Of a DNA stretch of 64,000 bases, positions 1 through 11,805 are shown piece after piece. A program made the position numbers and the translations under genes. Numbering within the stretch: position 1 is the first letter of the stretch; every line of letters starts with the position of its first letter. The DNA is from Pristionchus mayeri (lineage: Eukaryota; Nematoda; Chromadorea; Rhabditida; Neodiplogasteridae), in contig BTRK01000005.1 in NCBI GenBank assembly GCA_036245805.1, forward strand, positions 8,742,001 through 8,806,000. Direction: 5' to 3'. Under the pieces are notes generated by a model. That model did not search any database, was not told the origin of the DNA, and saw only the letters and a list, made by a program, of their open reading frames with translations.

Positions 1-1100
1 CGACTGTTGATCACATTCACTCCATCAATCAACTTATCGAGAGAACCACCGAGTACAAAATACCCATTCACCTGGCACTGATAGATTTCAAGAAAGCGTT
101 TGATAGCGTTGAATGGCCAGCCGTTTGGCAAGCTCTCCAAACCCAAGGAATCCATTCACGTTTGATCGATGTGCTTCGAAGATTCTATAAAGGAACAAAT
201 ACCCGAATTCAAGTAAAAGAACGTGCGGTCGAAGTGAGAGTGAAGAGAGGAGTGAAACAGGGCGACACAATATCTCCGAAACTTTTCAACTGCGTCTTAC
301 GTATGGCTCTCGACAGCGTTGATTGGGATGGAGATGGGATGACTATTGATGGAAAGCAGCTGACCACCTTATCATACGCAGACGATGTCATTATTGTAGC
401 GAAAAACAGAGTTGAACTGAGGAGAATGTTGACAAAAGTTATTCATGCGGCTGGAAGAGTTGGACTCGAAGTTCACCCACGAAAATCCATCTTGCTGACT
501 TCGAGTGCAACAAATAGAGAACAGATCGAAGTCGATGGAGGAATCTTTGAGTACAAAGATGGTGCAAAATATTTAGGAAGTTGGATCTCCCTCCCATTGG
601 ACCCCTCAATTGAAGTCAAACGCCGGATCCAGTGTGCTTGGCTCGCTTGGAGAAACATTGGCCATTTACTCAAACACGCGACTGTCAACAGAGAGATAAG
701 GAAACGCGCCTTCAACGCTTGTCTCATGTCGACCGTGCTTTATGGCTGCGAAGCTTGGACAATGAGAGAGTCAGACAAACAAGTGCTGCGAGTTGCGCAG
801 AGAAAAATGGAGAGGCGCATGATTGGAGTAACATGGATGGATAGATGGAGTAACGAACGAGTGCGAATGGAAACAGGAGTCGTTGACTGGGTAGAGGAAG
901 CAACTAGACGAAAGATGAACTGGGCAAATAAGATCCGAAGAATGGACGAACGGTGGACAAGGAGGTTAACAACATGGATCCCTTACACCAGAGCTAACAG
1001 CAGAAGACAGGGAAGACCTCGGGAGAGATGGAGAAACGAGATAGCAAGAGGGAAGGGCAGGAAATGGTGGAGCTTAACTGATGAAGAATGGACCACCTAA
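1..1100 (+). mobile_element. RTE-type non-LTR retrotransposon, 3' part, cut by the window edge
   Basis: Only the reverse-transcriptase and C-terminal part of the element is inside the window. It is open from base 3 to the stop at 1098-1100. A short tail follows in which TATTCTG occurs twice in tandem around 1136-1150, as is common at LINE 3' ends. No 3' poly(A) or target-site duplication could be identified. The RTE/BovB assignment rests on the C-terminal region rather than on any comparison run. Confidence 0.8.
3..1100 (+). CDS. LINE reverse transcriptase, C-terminal portion (partial)
   Basis: The reading frame is open from the left edge, so the N-terminal endonuclease lies outside. Visible reverse-transcriptase motifs, in order, are LALIDFKKAFDSVEW (first catalytic Asp, motif A), GVKQGDTISPKLFN (motif B region) and SYADDVIIVAKN (the YADD catalytic box, motif C). 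After these comes a basic C-terminal domain including VLYGCEAWTMRESD, RRMIGVTWMDRWSNE and GRPRERWRNEIARGKGRKWW, which is typical of RTE-like LINEs in invertebrates. There are no internal stops over about 366 codons and the YADD is intact, so the copy looks fairly young. It needs its 5' part to be judged active. The enzyme copies element RNA into DNA at a nicked target. Confidence 0.9.
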   Translation, partial: TVDHIHSINQLIERTTEYKIPIHLALIDFKKAFDSVEWPAVWQALQTQGIHSRLIDVLRRFYKGTNTRIQVKERAVEVRVKRGVKQGDTISPKLFNCVLRMALDSVDWDGDGMTIDGKQLTTLSYADDVIIVAKNRVELRRMLTKVIHAAGRVGLEVHPRKSILLTSSATNREQIEVDGGIFEYKDGAKYLGSWISLPLDPSIEVKRRIQCAWLAWRNIGHLLKHATVNREIRKRAFNACLMSTVLYGCEAWTMRESDKQVLRVAQRKMERRMIGVTWMDRWSNERVRMETGVVDWVEEATRRKMNWANKIRRMDERWTRRLTTWIPYTRANSRRQGRPRERWRNEIARGKGRKWWSLTDEEWTT

Positions 1101-3091
1101 AGCCTGATCAGCGCAACTTTGCGACTCCTGGTAAATATTCTGTATTCTGTATTCATCACCATTAAGTAAAGTAGGCAAAAATTTACATGAAAATGCAATG
1201 TCGCATGGTAAAATAAAATATTTTAAATTCTAATGAGATAATTTTAGAGGAATAGTGCTTAAATTGTTACACTATACAATGGTTGCCACGTCGTACAACT
1301 TAAATATACATTGATAATGGCACAAACCTTCATCTTTAAAAAATGATTTTTTTGGACATGCGAAAATATACTTTTTTTTCGAAAACGACTGATATTTCGC
1401 AATAATGCATACAAGTCGAGTAGTTTGGTTGTGCGAAGAATTATTATGATAAAATCTCATAGATTCGCGCGAAACAGCGCTTTAAATTTAATTTTGTTAT
1501 TTTCAGATGCTCGCAATATTACAATTTTAAACAAACTTATGCCTACCTTACTTATTGGTGATGGTCCTATATTTAATATTTTCTGACTTACACCCATGTG
1601 TACTACTAGTTTTGCAAAGAAAATTAGGAATTAGGGTTGAAAAGGAAAAGTTGAATGCGCCTAAACATGGGCAAAATCGACATGAAAAAAATGATTTTGA
1701 TTTTCAGAAATCAAATTCAAGAAATTCAAGAAGAAAAGAAATCAAGAAATGATTTTCAAAATTGAGATAATGCATTTTTCTCTTCGGGATATTGTTACCC
1801 TACCTTAGTGTAGTCATACACCAAGTAGATTTGATCGTGGTTCACATTGGCGCGGCTTAGAACTGCATATATTAGCAAAAACATGGAATGCCTGCTATTT
1901 CGGCATCTTGGCGGACCCTTTACGGGAACGAAATTTTTCGTGAAAATAAAACCCTAGGGGTACTTTTCAACGAGGAATCGAATGAAAGAATAAAAAAGCG
2001 AATAATTATGGCATCCAAATTTAGGATGATTTTTTTCAACATTCAAACGGTCGTATCTTTTTTTCACAGATGAGCTAGCCCTACACTTACAACATGAAAA
2101 ATGCTTATCTCGTCGAGATCTTTAAGAATTACTATACATGTATGGAGTTAGGAGGGAGCGTTCACGATTTACAAAAACCGGCCTCTCAGATGCAGTGCGA
2201 CACAGGAAATGAGGGGTCAGAGATACGACTTTCTAAGGTAGATTTTCGAACTCTACATGAAAAGTTACCCTTTAGGGACAATTTTAGGGGAAATTTAAGT
2301 TTTTGCTGTACGGTTTATAGGTACAATTGCTCATTTCTCTCAGAAAGTCTCTCATATACCCGCGGATCCACCTGGTAAATATTAAAGAAAGATTCTTTGC
2401 AACCAATCGGTTTGTTTAAACATGATTCAAATAGGTGGAGAATTATCTTCGAGTCCCATGCTCTCTCGCTCGTTTCATGACCGTCAGGGTCACGAGGCAC
2501 GCAGCCAACTTTTCGTTTCTTTCTTCAAACAATAGATATGAAAATTCGGTTTTGGGAGTCCAGTGAGGTTTTGTTTGGTGAGCCCCAAAACTGTATAGTA
2601 TGATTGTAGAGTCAATTTTGCAGAGCTCGCAAAAAGAGCTATGCCTAGGGATTCTAAGGCCCTTAAACTAGGTCAGTGCAAATTTCCCAGATTCTGTTTC
2701 CAATTTCAATACATTGTCCCCAAAATTGTTGGGAACTATATCGGATGAGAATACTGACGTTATGCGGCCTTTAATGAGGCATGACCTCAAAGTTCGCATC
2801 CCACCTAGTAGTACCGATAGTTGCACTTGTAAGATGGGCCCTACCTGACCCGGAAGCATATTCCTCCCCGCTTTGAAGATTTCCATAGCGGGATGATTGT
2901 GTCACATAAGTTGCATAATCATAATCTGAAAAGAGACGGGATTGTTCTGCATCATGACTTCATAGTGATCCCAAATTTGTAAATATATGTCTCCTTTGTC
3001 TAATTGTTGACCCCCTCCAAATTTCCTCGTCCTCGTCCTCCTAAGTCATTGGTTTACAAGAAAAAACATGACTGCAAGGAGCACTATTTTA
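1101..3091. other. Gene-free stretch
   Basis: No exon with coherent phase or recognisable product was seen on either strand. The stretch is AT-rich, with many stops in all frames. It contains one decayed member of the CRE palindrome family at 2737-2812. Confidence 0.6.
2737..2812. repeat. Decayed copy of the CRE-containing palindrome family
   Basis: The arms ATCGGATGAGAAT at the left and a diverged counterpart before CCACCTAGT at the right match the family consensus. The CRE-like cores are degraded (TGACGTTA and TGACCTCA). Intact members lie at 34682-34764 and 61378-61461. Confidence 0.6.
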
Positions 3092-4800
3092 TGAGAGGAA
3101 TCGCGAGAGAATCGACCACGCCGCAGCGGTAGGTAAAAAGGAAAAAGGGTGTCGAATCTGGAACGAATTGTAGGAACAAGTACTTTGGATGATTCTCTTT
3201 CAAACTGCGTCGTCAGAATTTTGATATCTATCGTCATCGTTGAGATTCAGAAGGCCAAACATGGTACTATCACTTTTCGATTGTCAAATCGGGCGCACTT
3301 AAATGATCATAACTTACTTTAAAATAAAGATAGAAGGCCGTTCTTTGTTTCCAAAGATAGCTACCATCATACTCTAAAACTTTCTTCTCAATGTCATCAT
3401 TCCTGCTCTTCATCCTGCTGCGGAGCGGTCGGGTGAACCAAAAATGTCGTAACTTTGCAAATCGGAACTACCTTTTGGGTTATCATGCTTAAGTTGTAGT
3501 ACACATATGTGTCTCACTTCTCGTCAAAAATGAGAGAAATCCGAGCATATATAAAAAAAAGGGGCGCACTTTCGTGATGCGACCCCAAAATGGGTTCCGG
3601 ACTACAGTACTCCCGTACCTTCAATTGTCCATATTTGTACTCAAAATCTTCCAAAATCATCTAAAACAACATTATAAGTTGTTTCCCCCCATAGTTGAAC
3701 ACTTCTATTGGTCATAAATGATCATCTGACCGAAAATTTGAAAATCGATTTTCTGACTGTTCTCAACTTGATAGTTTGTCCCGTATGCACTAAATCATTT
3801 TAAATAGAGTAGAAATGTCCCTATAAACAAATCAAAGATAGGGGGTATCTATAAACACGATATTTCGTCTAAGGAATTCCAGGAAAGGCCCAAAACTGTT
3901 GTTCAGGTCAAAATCGACATAGGAACCCGTTTTATATCTAGAAATGTAGAGCACGATTAGGTAAACATTTCATCTGTTGAAAGTAAATCTCTATCTTATC
4001 GTTGAAGCGTGCTACAGAGCTTGGAAGTTGGCAAGAAGTTGGCAAGAATCCCCCCTATCTTTGATTTGTTTATAGGGACATTTCTACTCTATTTAAAAAC
4101 GATTTAGTGCATACGGGCCAATCTATCAAGTTGAAAACAGTCAGAAAATCGATTTTCAAATTTTCGGTCAGATGACCATTTATGACCAATAGAAGTGTTC
4201 AGCTATGGGGGGAAACAACTTATAATGTTGTTTTAGATGTTTTTGGAAGATTTTAAGTACAAATATGGGCAATTGAAGGTACGGGAGTACTGTAGTCCGG
4301 AACCCATTTTGGGGTCGCATCACGAAAGTGCGCCCCTTTTTTTATATATACTCGGATTTCTCTCATTTTTGGCTAGAAGTGAGACACATATGTGTACTTC
4401 AACTTGAGCATGATAACCCAAAAGGTATTTCCGATTTGCAAAGTTACGACATTTTTGGTACACCCGACCGCTCCGCAGCAGGATGAAGAGCAGGAATGAT
4501 GACGTTAAGAAGAAAGTTTTAGAGCATGATGGTAGCTATCTTTGGAAAAACAGAACGGCCTTCTATCTTTATTTTAAAATACGTTATGATCATTTAAGTG
4601 CGCCCGATTTGACAATCGAAAAGTGATAGTAGGCCTTCTGAATCTCAACGATGACGGTAGACATCAAAATTCTGACGACGCAGTTTGAAAGAACATCATA
4701 CAAAGTACTTGTCCCTAAACTTCGTTCCAGATTGGACACATTTTTTTCCTACCGCCGCTGACCTCCTCAAATGGTCGATTCTCTCGCGATTCCTCTCTTA
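3092..4800. repeat. Large inverted repeat (foldback), arms about 750 bp, spacer about 190 bp
   Basis: The left arm (about 3092-3852) reads as the reverse complement of the right arm (about 4047-4800) with scattered mismatches and small indels. Matching landmarks include the 20-mer GAGAGGAATCGCGAGAGAAT near 3095 and its complement near 4780, the poly-A/GGGGCGCACTTTCGTGATGC block at 3553-3580 against 4318-4343, and AAATCAAAGATAGGGGG at 3831 against 4049. The spacer 3853-4046 is unique. No coding potential was seen in either arm, so this is either a foldback/MITE-like element or an inverted duplication of non-coding DNA. Confidence 0.9.
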
Positions 4801-5402
4801 TGCATCATATTCCCCTTTGAATGTTTGCCAATGCATGAGTGTTGAACGTCGAAGCTTCCAGGAAAGTATACGGTAATGCGAATGATACATGGACAGTGCA
4901 AAGTTGCAATGAATCTGCAAGCATGCAAAACATATGCAAAAAATGCAAATGGAAACTTTCTCACAAATTTGAAGTGATGATCATGTGAATAAATGGCGTG
5001 TGCAAGCTATAGCTTTGTAAGAGAAATAAGAGTTTTTTCTGCTCACTCTATCACCGGTCTAACGGAAAACAGCGCGTGAAAAATTAGCAATTCAGTATTA
5101 TCTAAAATCTTTCAACCATGTAAACTCATTCAAATTTGCAAACAACTTGCAAATGAAAGGTATTGCAAAGCGGCTTATGATTTTCATGGGAAGAGAGGGG
5201 GCATGGGACCTTTTTGATGACAGTGATCTGGCCCTTTTATCTCATCAAACACTTCTAACATCATTATGTAGTTCGTGCTGCACTTATTACTTGTCACACT
5301 CGAGATAGTTTCGAAAAATTCTCGCATTCTCTCTAGCCGATCAGATTGTTTGAGAGATTAGATTAATCTCTGTTCTGGATTTTCAAGTACATCCCTTCAA
5401 TC
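4801..5402. other. Gene-free spacer upstream of the EF-hand gene
   Basis: No exon was recognised. A local run of GCAAA/ATGCAAA words lies at 4915-4965 and may be simple-sequence drift. Confidence 0.5.
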
Positions 5403-5887
5403 ATGCGCATCTTTATCATCCTCCTTCTCCTGTCCCTGGTTTTAATCTCTGTTCAAGTTGACGAAGGTATTTTTTTATTTTAAATTTATTTAAATACATA
5501 TTAACATATTATTTACAAATATATGTTATTATGCAGAATAGTAGCTCTACGAGAATAACGGCATTAGGTCGGAAGAGCACTGACAAATGCGTAGTGCCAG
5601 CGAAACAGCTATTTGTAGGTGTCACCCCAAAAGAGATCTTTGACTCGTTCGATGCGAATGGGGACGGACTGCTCTCACCGGACGAGATACAAATGTTCCT
5701 GTATAAATGTGCCATGAGGAAGCCCGATCTCAAGTGGTTAGAAAAATTTCTATTTTCGGCCTATTTTAGATAGTATTTTGTGGAATTTCACTTAAATTAT
5801 TTCAGCATCCCATCCAGGCTCGCGAGTTCGAAAAGAGCTTTGCAAAATGAGATGATACACTCGGCGAATTTGTCGAAACTTGGTTAA
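5403..5887 (+). CDS. Small secreted single-EF-hand protein
   Basis: The proposed exons are 5403-5466, 5568-5733 and 5806-5887, giving about 103 residues. Exon 1 encodes a clear signal peptide starting MRIFIILLLLSLVLISV. Exon 2 carries a canonical calcium-binding loop, DANGDGLLSPDE, flanked by helix-like sequence (FDSFDANG and EIQMFLYKC). The product is therefore probably an extracellular or lumenal calcium-binding protein. The first acceptor is a choice: the strong-looking site ending at 5536 leads straight into a stop in the phase left by exon 1, whereas the site ending at 5567 (CATTAG) restores the frame to VDEGRKSTDKC. The final exon is weakly supported, because the donor at 5734 is poor and an alternative acceptor ends at 5817. 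Both acceptors read the same frame to the TAA at 5885-5887. Only one EF loop is visible, whereas most EF-hand proteins pair two. Confidence 0.65.
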
Positions 5888-6354
5888 GCTATTCATATAT
5901 TGCGATAAAGTTATGTGACGGAAGCCTTTCTTAGTCAATATGTGACTGAAAAATGGTAGAATGCAGTTGAATAATCGTCCATATCCATCAATTCAGGTCA
6001 ATTATGAAGTGTTAAAGTTTTTTTGATTCAGCAAATTCAATTTGAGATGGAACATATTGGTTTGAACAGACAAACAGTGAATTTCAATAAATCGTAATTT
6101 ACTCATGTATCGCGATGGTTATAAATTGGCGATAGTTCATCGGCAGTTGCTAATTTATTCTCATTTCGGAGTATTTGCAGATGGCATTTCGACTTCGATT
6201 TGATCCGAAATCGGCTTGTTACTGAAAATCAAATATAAATTAATATATCGATATGTCATTCAATTTCTAAACACTCTCTACTAATGTAATGTATAATTAC
6301 ATAATGTATAATTTCCGTGGGAGTAGAAAAATTATAATTAACAAGCATGAATTA
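5888..6354. other. Convergent 3' spacer
   Basis: No coding sequence was seen between the EF-hand gene and the convergent minus-strand gene ending at 6355. An AATAAA is present near 6086 on the plus strand. Confidence 0.5.
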
Positions 6355-7806
6355 TTACTCTTCTGTAATGGGAGCACCGGAAGCAGGGTTCGTATTGTTG
6401 TTCACATTGGGTTTGCCAGTAGGATTCGCATTGTTGTTTGTATCGGGATTATCAATGGGTTTCGCACTGCGGCGCTGATATATCCTCCGGTTTCCAATCG
6501 AGATCTAAATTTGGCAAAAACGATGAATACAGGCACTCGTTCGGATGCACACCCTAAGATGGTAAAAACAAACTGTTTCCTACGGCAGTATTTTCGAATG
6601 TGGAAACATAATGCGAAAATCCCACAGCTTATAATCCAAAATGGTGCATATATTCAATGAAATACTTACACATATTGCAGTAGCAATGCAGGCTACTACA
6701 CACAGCCCGACTATCACTGATCCCACGACAATAACCACTTTCTGAAAGGAGGTGATATCCGTTGAGAAACTATACAGCGCTTTCTTCTTTCTGCACATTT
6801 TTATGAAGATAACGCGGTATCGTTGTTCAAAAGAGAAACAATAGATAATAACTGCAAACAATAGATAATACATGAGAACATGCAACCCACTTTAGCATAC
6901 ATTTTGGAGTCTGTAAAAGAACATTTCATTTCACTTTAGAATCGTCATCACTAACCCTGATCGCTGCTGCTGGCAGGCTTCATCTCGGGGTAATTCCATT
7001 TGTCCTTAGGAGGATAGCGCCTAGTGGGGTACGGGATGTATTCTCTCTCATTCGGCCACGAGTTTATGTCATTTGGGCCTTCAATCGGCAATGATTTGAT
7101 GAAAGCAAAAGATAATCTAAAAATGACTTGATTTGAACGAATTGAAATTGAGTGAAGATTTTGCTGTTATAATTGGTAAAAAAATGGCAATAATTCGACT
7201 GCGTTCGTTGGATTACGACTCACGTTTCTTGCATTCGAACTGCTGTGGTGCCTCGTGGGATCCCCATTGCCTGCCACCTCCATTGTAACTCCATCCCTGT
7301 CTGACATGGCAGTTCGCTTCATCGAGGAATACCTCGGGGCGCGAGGAGCGGCTGCGAAATATGACAATTAATGAAGGGATAACAATAAAGGGTGCTGGTG
7401 AGTTACTTCATCAACTCATTTATCAATGAGGAACTGCTCGAACTCCGGATTGTCCCAGGCGCTCCTGAATTGTTAACTCACATCAATTTATGATCAGGAT
7501 CTTTGCATGAAACGGCAACGATGTCATATCGATCATAAGATTTTTCTTGCTGCTGCTTTCTCACTACTATTCCTTCGCCCGTAAACGCACATTCTTCAAA
7601 ATTATTATCATTCATATTTTATTGCATACAAAAATGGCAGTACTACCTTGTATACATGTTGCCGTCAATGGAGTATAAGGACTTCCTAAGTTCTTATGTT
7701 CACCTAAAAAATCTCCTAAATAAATTCTTAAAATTTTTGGATTGATGAAAAAGTTCTTAAAGTTCTTCCCATGTTGCCACATTCCGGAATAACAATGCAT
7801 AGTGTC

Positions 7807-10111
7807 AAGGATATATATATATTTATGCTATTTCTTTTGCGAAATAACGTGATACAAAATGAAAAATGGAACATTGTTTAATTGCGATTAAAATGACGAA
7901 TAACTGGATAATACGGGAAGGTAAACTACTCAGGGGAACTGGTTTGATTCTCATTGTTCACTAAAAGCCTTGCCGCTCTTGGAAAGAAACTATGATGTCT
8001 ATAGTTGAAGTTCTATCCAGGGTTGTTGAAGTTCATGCCGTTTCGAGTGTAGTAAATTTTAAAATAATGGGGTTTTCGGTTGGAAATACTATATTTGCCT
8101 CTAAGAAGATTATTGGCTACTCTCATATCGATCGCCATTCTACGCTTCTCCAGGGACTCAATGCCTAGTTTCTTATTGTGATCGAAAGCGGAGGGCATGT
8201 TTTCCCAAGTGTAAAACAGCGCATAAATAAACGTCTTGTGAAGTAGTTCTGTACTTTTTCAAGTTCTTTTTTATCCTTATTTTGGTATGGGTTGAAAACG
8301 GAAGAAGCGCTTTCTAAAATAGGTCTAATGTATATTGAGAACGTTTTAAGGAGTACCTCTACTTTTTTGGTTCGCAATGCTCTAAGGATAGCGTGACAAG
8401 CAGTTTTGCCCTTATTGGATACGGTAGTGCAATGGTCTGAAAAGGAGAGATTTTTCTGAATAACAAAACCGAGGTCTTTTACTGTATCTTTTTGTTCTAG
8501 AGTTGTGGTTCCTATAGCATATGTTCGCTTTGTATTTGCCCTGCCCAGGTGCAATGAGTTGCATTTATGCGCAGCAAGGGGGAGTTGCCACTCTTCTGAC
8601 CAGTTTACGATCGTGTCAATAGCAGCTTGTAGAGGGGCAGGTGAGTTTCCCTTCCTAAATGACCGATATATGTTTATATCGTCGGCATACATTCTTGCAA
8701 CGACTCCATGATTTTGCACTAGAGTAGGGATTTCTGAGGTGTAAATAAGGAAAAAGCAAAGGGCCTAGGACTGAGCCCTGTGGTACACCGCTGGTTACAG
8801 GAAGTGATATAGAGAGTGAGTCTTTTACTCTCACTTGAAAAGATATATTCGTGAGGTATCCTGCAATCCAGTTGATTGTCTTATCAGAGAGACCTATAGT
8901 GCTGAGCTTGAGTTTTATCTTGGGGTGGGATACTCTATCAAAAGCTTTTGCAAAATCAAAGTAGATAACGTCAACTGGTTTCCCATCACTAATTGCGGTT
9001 GTCCAGTGTTCTAGGACCTCAAGCATTTGGAGCTCTCGCGATCGTTTCTTACGGAATCCGTACTGCTCATCGGGGAAAATTTGTAATTGTTCACAATGGG
9101 TGATAATAGATTTGCACAAAATGCGCTCAAAACTCGGCAGAAGAGAGATGTAATTGAGATGGGCTTGTAGTTTAAGGGATTGGAGAAAGGAGGCGATTTA
9201 TTAACAGGGGTTACTATTGAATGTCGCCAATGGGAGGGGACCGTTCTAGATTGGTAGGAGTTCCTAAAAATGATTTCAAGTGCTTCGGAAATGGGTACGG
9301 CAATTCGTTTTATGAAGGTGAGGTCAATGTTCTCAGGGGTTTTACAGGAGGAACGTTTCCATTTTCGATAAAGGAGCAAATTTCGTGTCTAAGAAATTGG
9401 GGTTCTTCGTAATTACCGAGCTGAAGGAGGCCTCGACTATTTGGCAGCTTTCCATCATCAATGGTGAATACACTTGCAAAAATTTCAGCGAGTAAGTTGG
9501 CTTTCCCCTCGTTAGGCCTTCCACCCCCTTAGATTTATTAGCGCATCGTTTCATAAAGCGGAAAAACTTATTCTTGTCGTCGCTTTCGATTACTTTTTTC
9601 TCTATGGTTTTGTGATACCGTTGTAACTCTTTGCGAAACTTTTTGTTTAGGTTCTCGAATTCATGTTGATCATTCGGATCGTTGCTATTAATTGATTTCT
9701 GCCATGCTTGAAAACGCTTTCCTAGGAGTCGCTCAATATGAGGGGGAAGTTTTCCATGTGAAAGGCTCACTTTTGCCCAAGGAACATGAGTGTCAATTGA
9801 TTTTTGAATGACGCTAATCAAGAGGTCGTACATGAGGTCGATATTTTCGATTTTTGAAAAAGCGCATGTCCAATCAATGTTTGCTAACTGAGAATTAATC
9901 AAGTCGTAGTCTGCTTTTCTGTAGTCGCGCCTAAGAGTGAAAGCGGGCGCAGAATGACTCATTGTGAAGTTGAACTCGACCGTCGAATGGTCAGATATAT
10001 CGAAAGGGGGGCCTACTTCAGTTTGAGTGATGAGACCAGGATGGTTGCACAGCAGTAAATCGAGGATATTTTCCTTTCTCGTGGGCACTTTTACTAGCTG
10101 AACAAGCTATA
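7807..10111 (-). mobile_element. CR1/jockey-like LINE, 5'-truncated and frameshifted
   Basis: On the minus strand the product begins at the end of the endonuclease domain (DISDHSTVEFNF, about 10000). It runs through a linker into a reverse transcriptase with VIYFDFAKAFDRVSH, SGVPQGSVLGPLLF and MYADDINIYRSF boxes. The C-terminus ends at FPRAARLLVNNENQ with a stop at 7926-7928. The frame shifts several times (open pieces 9342-10088, 9011-9379, 8655-9119, 8165-8719, 8013-8198 and then the last piece), so the copy is dead. The 3' end carries a short TA repeat. Both boundaries fall inside one coding exon of the host gene. Confidence 0.88.
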
Positions 10112-10341
10112 TGACCGGTATTAGCCCTAAAATGGGTACATAATTTTCGCTTCAACGAAATGGCACTTCTTCGATATTTGCCCCCCCCCCTCTCATATCA
10201 TTCCTCATTCCCCCCCATCGCAGAGGGGTAATGTGGTCGGAAATCAGGGAGGGTTACCTAGAATCGAGTGGGATGGGGGAGGAAGGAGGGTAGGCCAAAT
10301 ATCGAAGAAAAGTATCAAAAGATTGCTCATAATTGACTCAC

Positions 10342-11536
10342 TTGAGAAGTTCTAGTGACTGATTTCCTTCAATGCACCAGATCACAATTCACTCCACACT
10401 GCCCTTTTTCTCCTTTCTCACTGATATCCCTTTCATGTCCGTAACGCATTCTTCAAATTTAAAAATATTTAAAATTTATTGAAATCGAGACAACAACAAT
10501 ACCTTGTGCACATTCTGCAGTCAAAGGAGTGTGAGCACTTGCAACAATTTCTCGCCCGTAATACCAATTCCCGGAGTGACACTCTAGCGAGTCATAGCGT
10601 CTCGAATTCAACCTAAAAAATGAAATTAGTTAAAGTTCTACATTCGGATAGTCGTTCATTCACTTCCCGAATTCCTTCGCGGAGACAACTATACAGTGGC
10701 GAGAGTGTTTGGTAAATTTAGAGAATGTGACCAGCATTTCCAACTCTTTTAGCTCGTTTGTTCTGATAATAAAAATTGATGAGAATTGGCTCACTTAATA
10801 GATGTGAGCGACACATTTCCCAAGATGCATGAAACCACGATCATATTGATATCATTTTCCCTCTCTTTTCTCGCTGCGAATCCTTTATCCTCCGGCACCA
10901 TATAATCTTCAAAATTAACATTTTAAAATTATTGTTTTAGAAAATATAAAAAAAACCCATACCTGGAACACACTTTGCTTCCAAACGAGTGTAAGAACTC
11001 CTAACAATCTCTTTCCCATGATACCAATTTCCGGAATGGCATTCTAGAGTGGTATAGCGTTTTGAATTCACCCTAAAACTTAGTATGAGCTCATAAATTA
11101 CAGTAGTTAAATAGTCAAAATTGGCTCACTCAATCAATAATGATATCTGTGAAAGTTCTACGGAAGTGTTCATTGTTGGTAATCAAACAGTTGGTTATCA
11201 TCCGACGGTGATCATCCAACCTGGTGCCATATAGACAAAGGATGATTTCGTTGGAATGGCCTCTTCATTATATATTCTCTCTCGCCGTGTTGGTGAGATC
11301 TTGCCGGGTTTGAAGATTACAAAATGAGAAAAAAATCCCACGAATTCAACCCTACATCAGACTGAATTCTGAATCTTCGCAAGTAACTTCCACAGTATCG
11401 CCATTTTTGACTATGATAACTCCTTCGCCACCAGTAGCGCAAACTTAAATCTGTACATATTCATCAAAGTAGACTTTTTTTTAAAAATATTTTTGACTCA
11501 GCATTCATAATTCTAATAATTATGATGTGTTTTCAT
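10342..11536 (-). repeat. Left arm of the inverted gene duplication
   Basis: Reverse complements of 11220-11536 and of about 10342-11150 match 12364-12650 and about 16010-16800 respectively, including introns, splice sites and exons. The left arm lacks the material corresponding to about 12700-16000 of the right arm, so it was shortened by deletion or the right arm expanded. Confidence 0.88.
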
Positions 11537-11805
11537 TTTATATTGAACTGACGCTCTACACAAGTCGCTGAAAGCGGATCAACTGCCTCGACGATCCTAA
11601 ATTCGCCCGATTTCCAACAGTGCGTATAATAATCTGGTATTCATTTCAGAGAGTCGTACAAATTTCCGTTGAATCTGAACAAATACAATGAGGAAGATCA
11701 TGCTTTGATTTGTCAACAAAAAAGATATACAACTTACTCAATCTTGATCAGAATATTATCGAAAGCGATACAAGTTAGCGTGTTGGATTCTTCGTTAAAT
11801 TGAAG

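Larger units (their letters stand above)
6355..11805 (-). pseudogene. Modular four-cysteine extracellular protein with C-terminal membrane anchor (decayed minus copy)
   Basis: Exons read on the minus strand are 11738-11805, 11553-11674, 11356-11443, 10963-11072, 10795-10906, 10503-10612, 10342-10450, 10112-10126 continuing at 7647-7806, 7482-7593, 7224-7351, 6956-7078, 6670-6851 and 6355-6504. Each module uses two exons: a first half with two Cys and a second half with LECHSGNWYHG-like sequence and two Cys. Introns are phase 1 between modules and phase 2 inside them, a pattern shared with sushi/CCP repeats. A stalk (WPNEREYIPYPTRRYPPKDK), a membrane segment (VVIVVGSVIVGLCVVACIA) and an Asn/Pro-rich tail ending ASGAPITEE follow. 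Lesions are TGA at 11641-11643, TGA at 10389-10391, first Cys changed to Tyr near 10902, lost exons between 11356 and 11072, and a LINE inside one exon. The role is probably cell-surface binding; the family is not identified. Confidence 0.7.

Noticed and set aside
7400..7470. Possible extra exon reading SAWDNPEFEQFLIDK between two module exons of the minus copy.
   Set aside because: It hits a stop and lacks a usable donor. The exon 7224-7351 continues the module in the correct phase without it.
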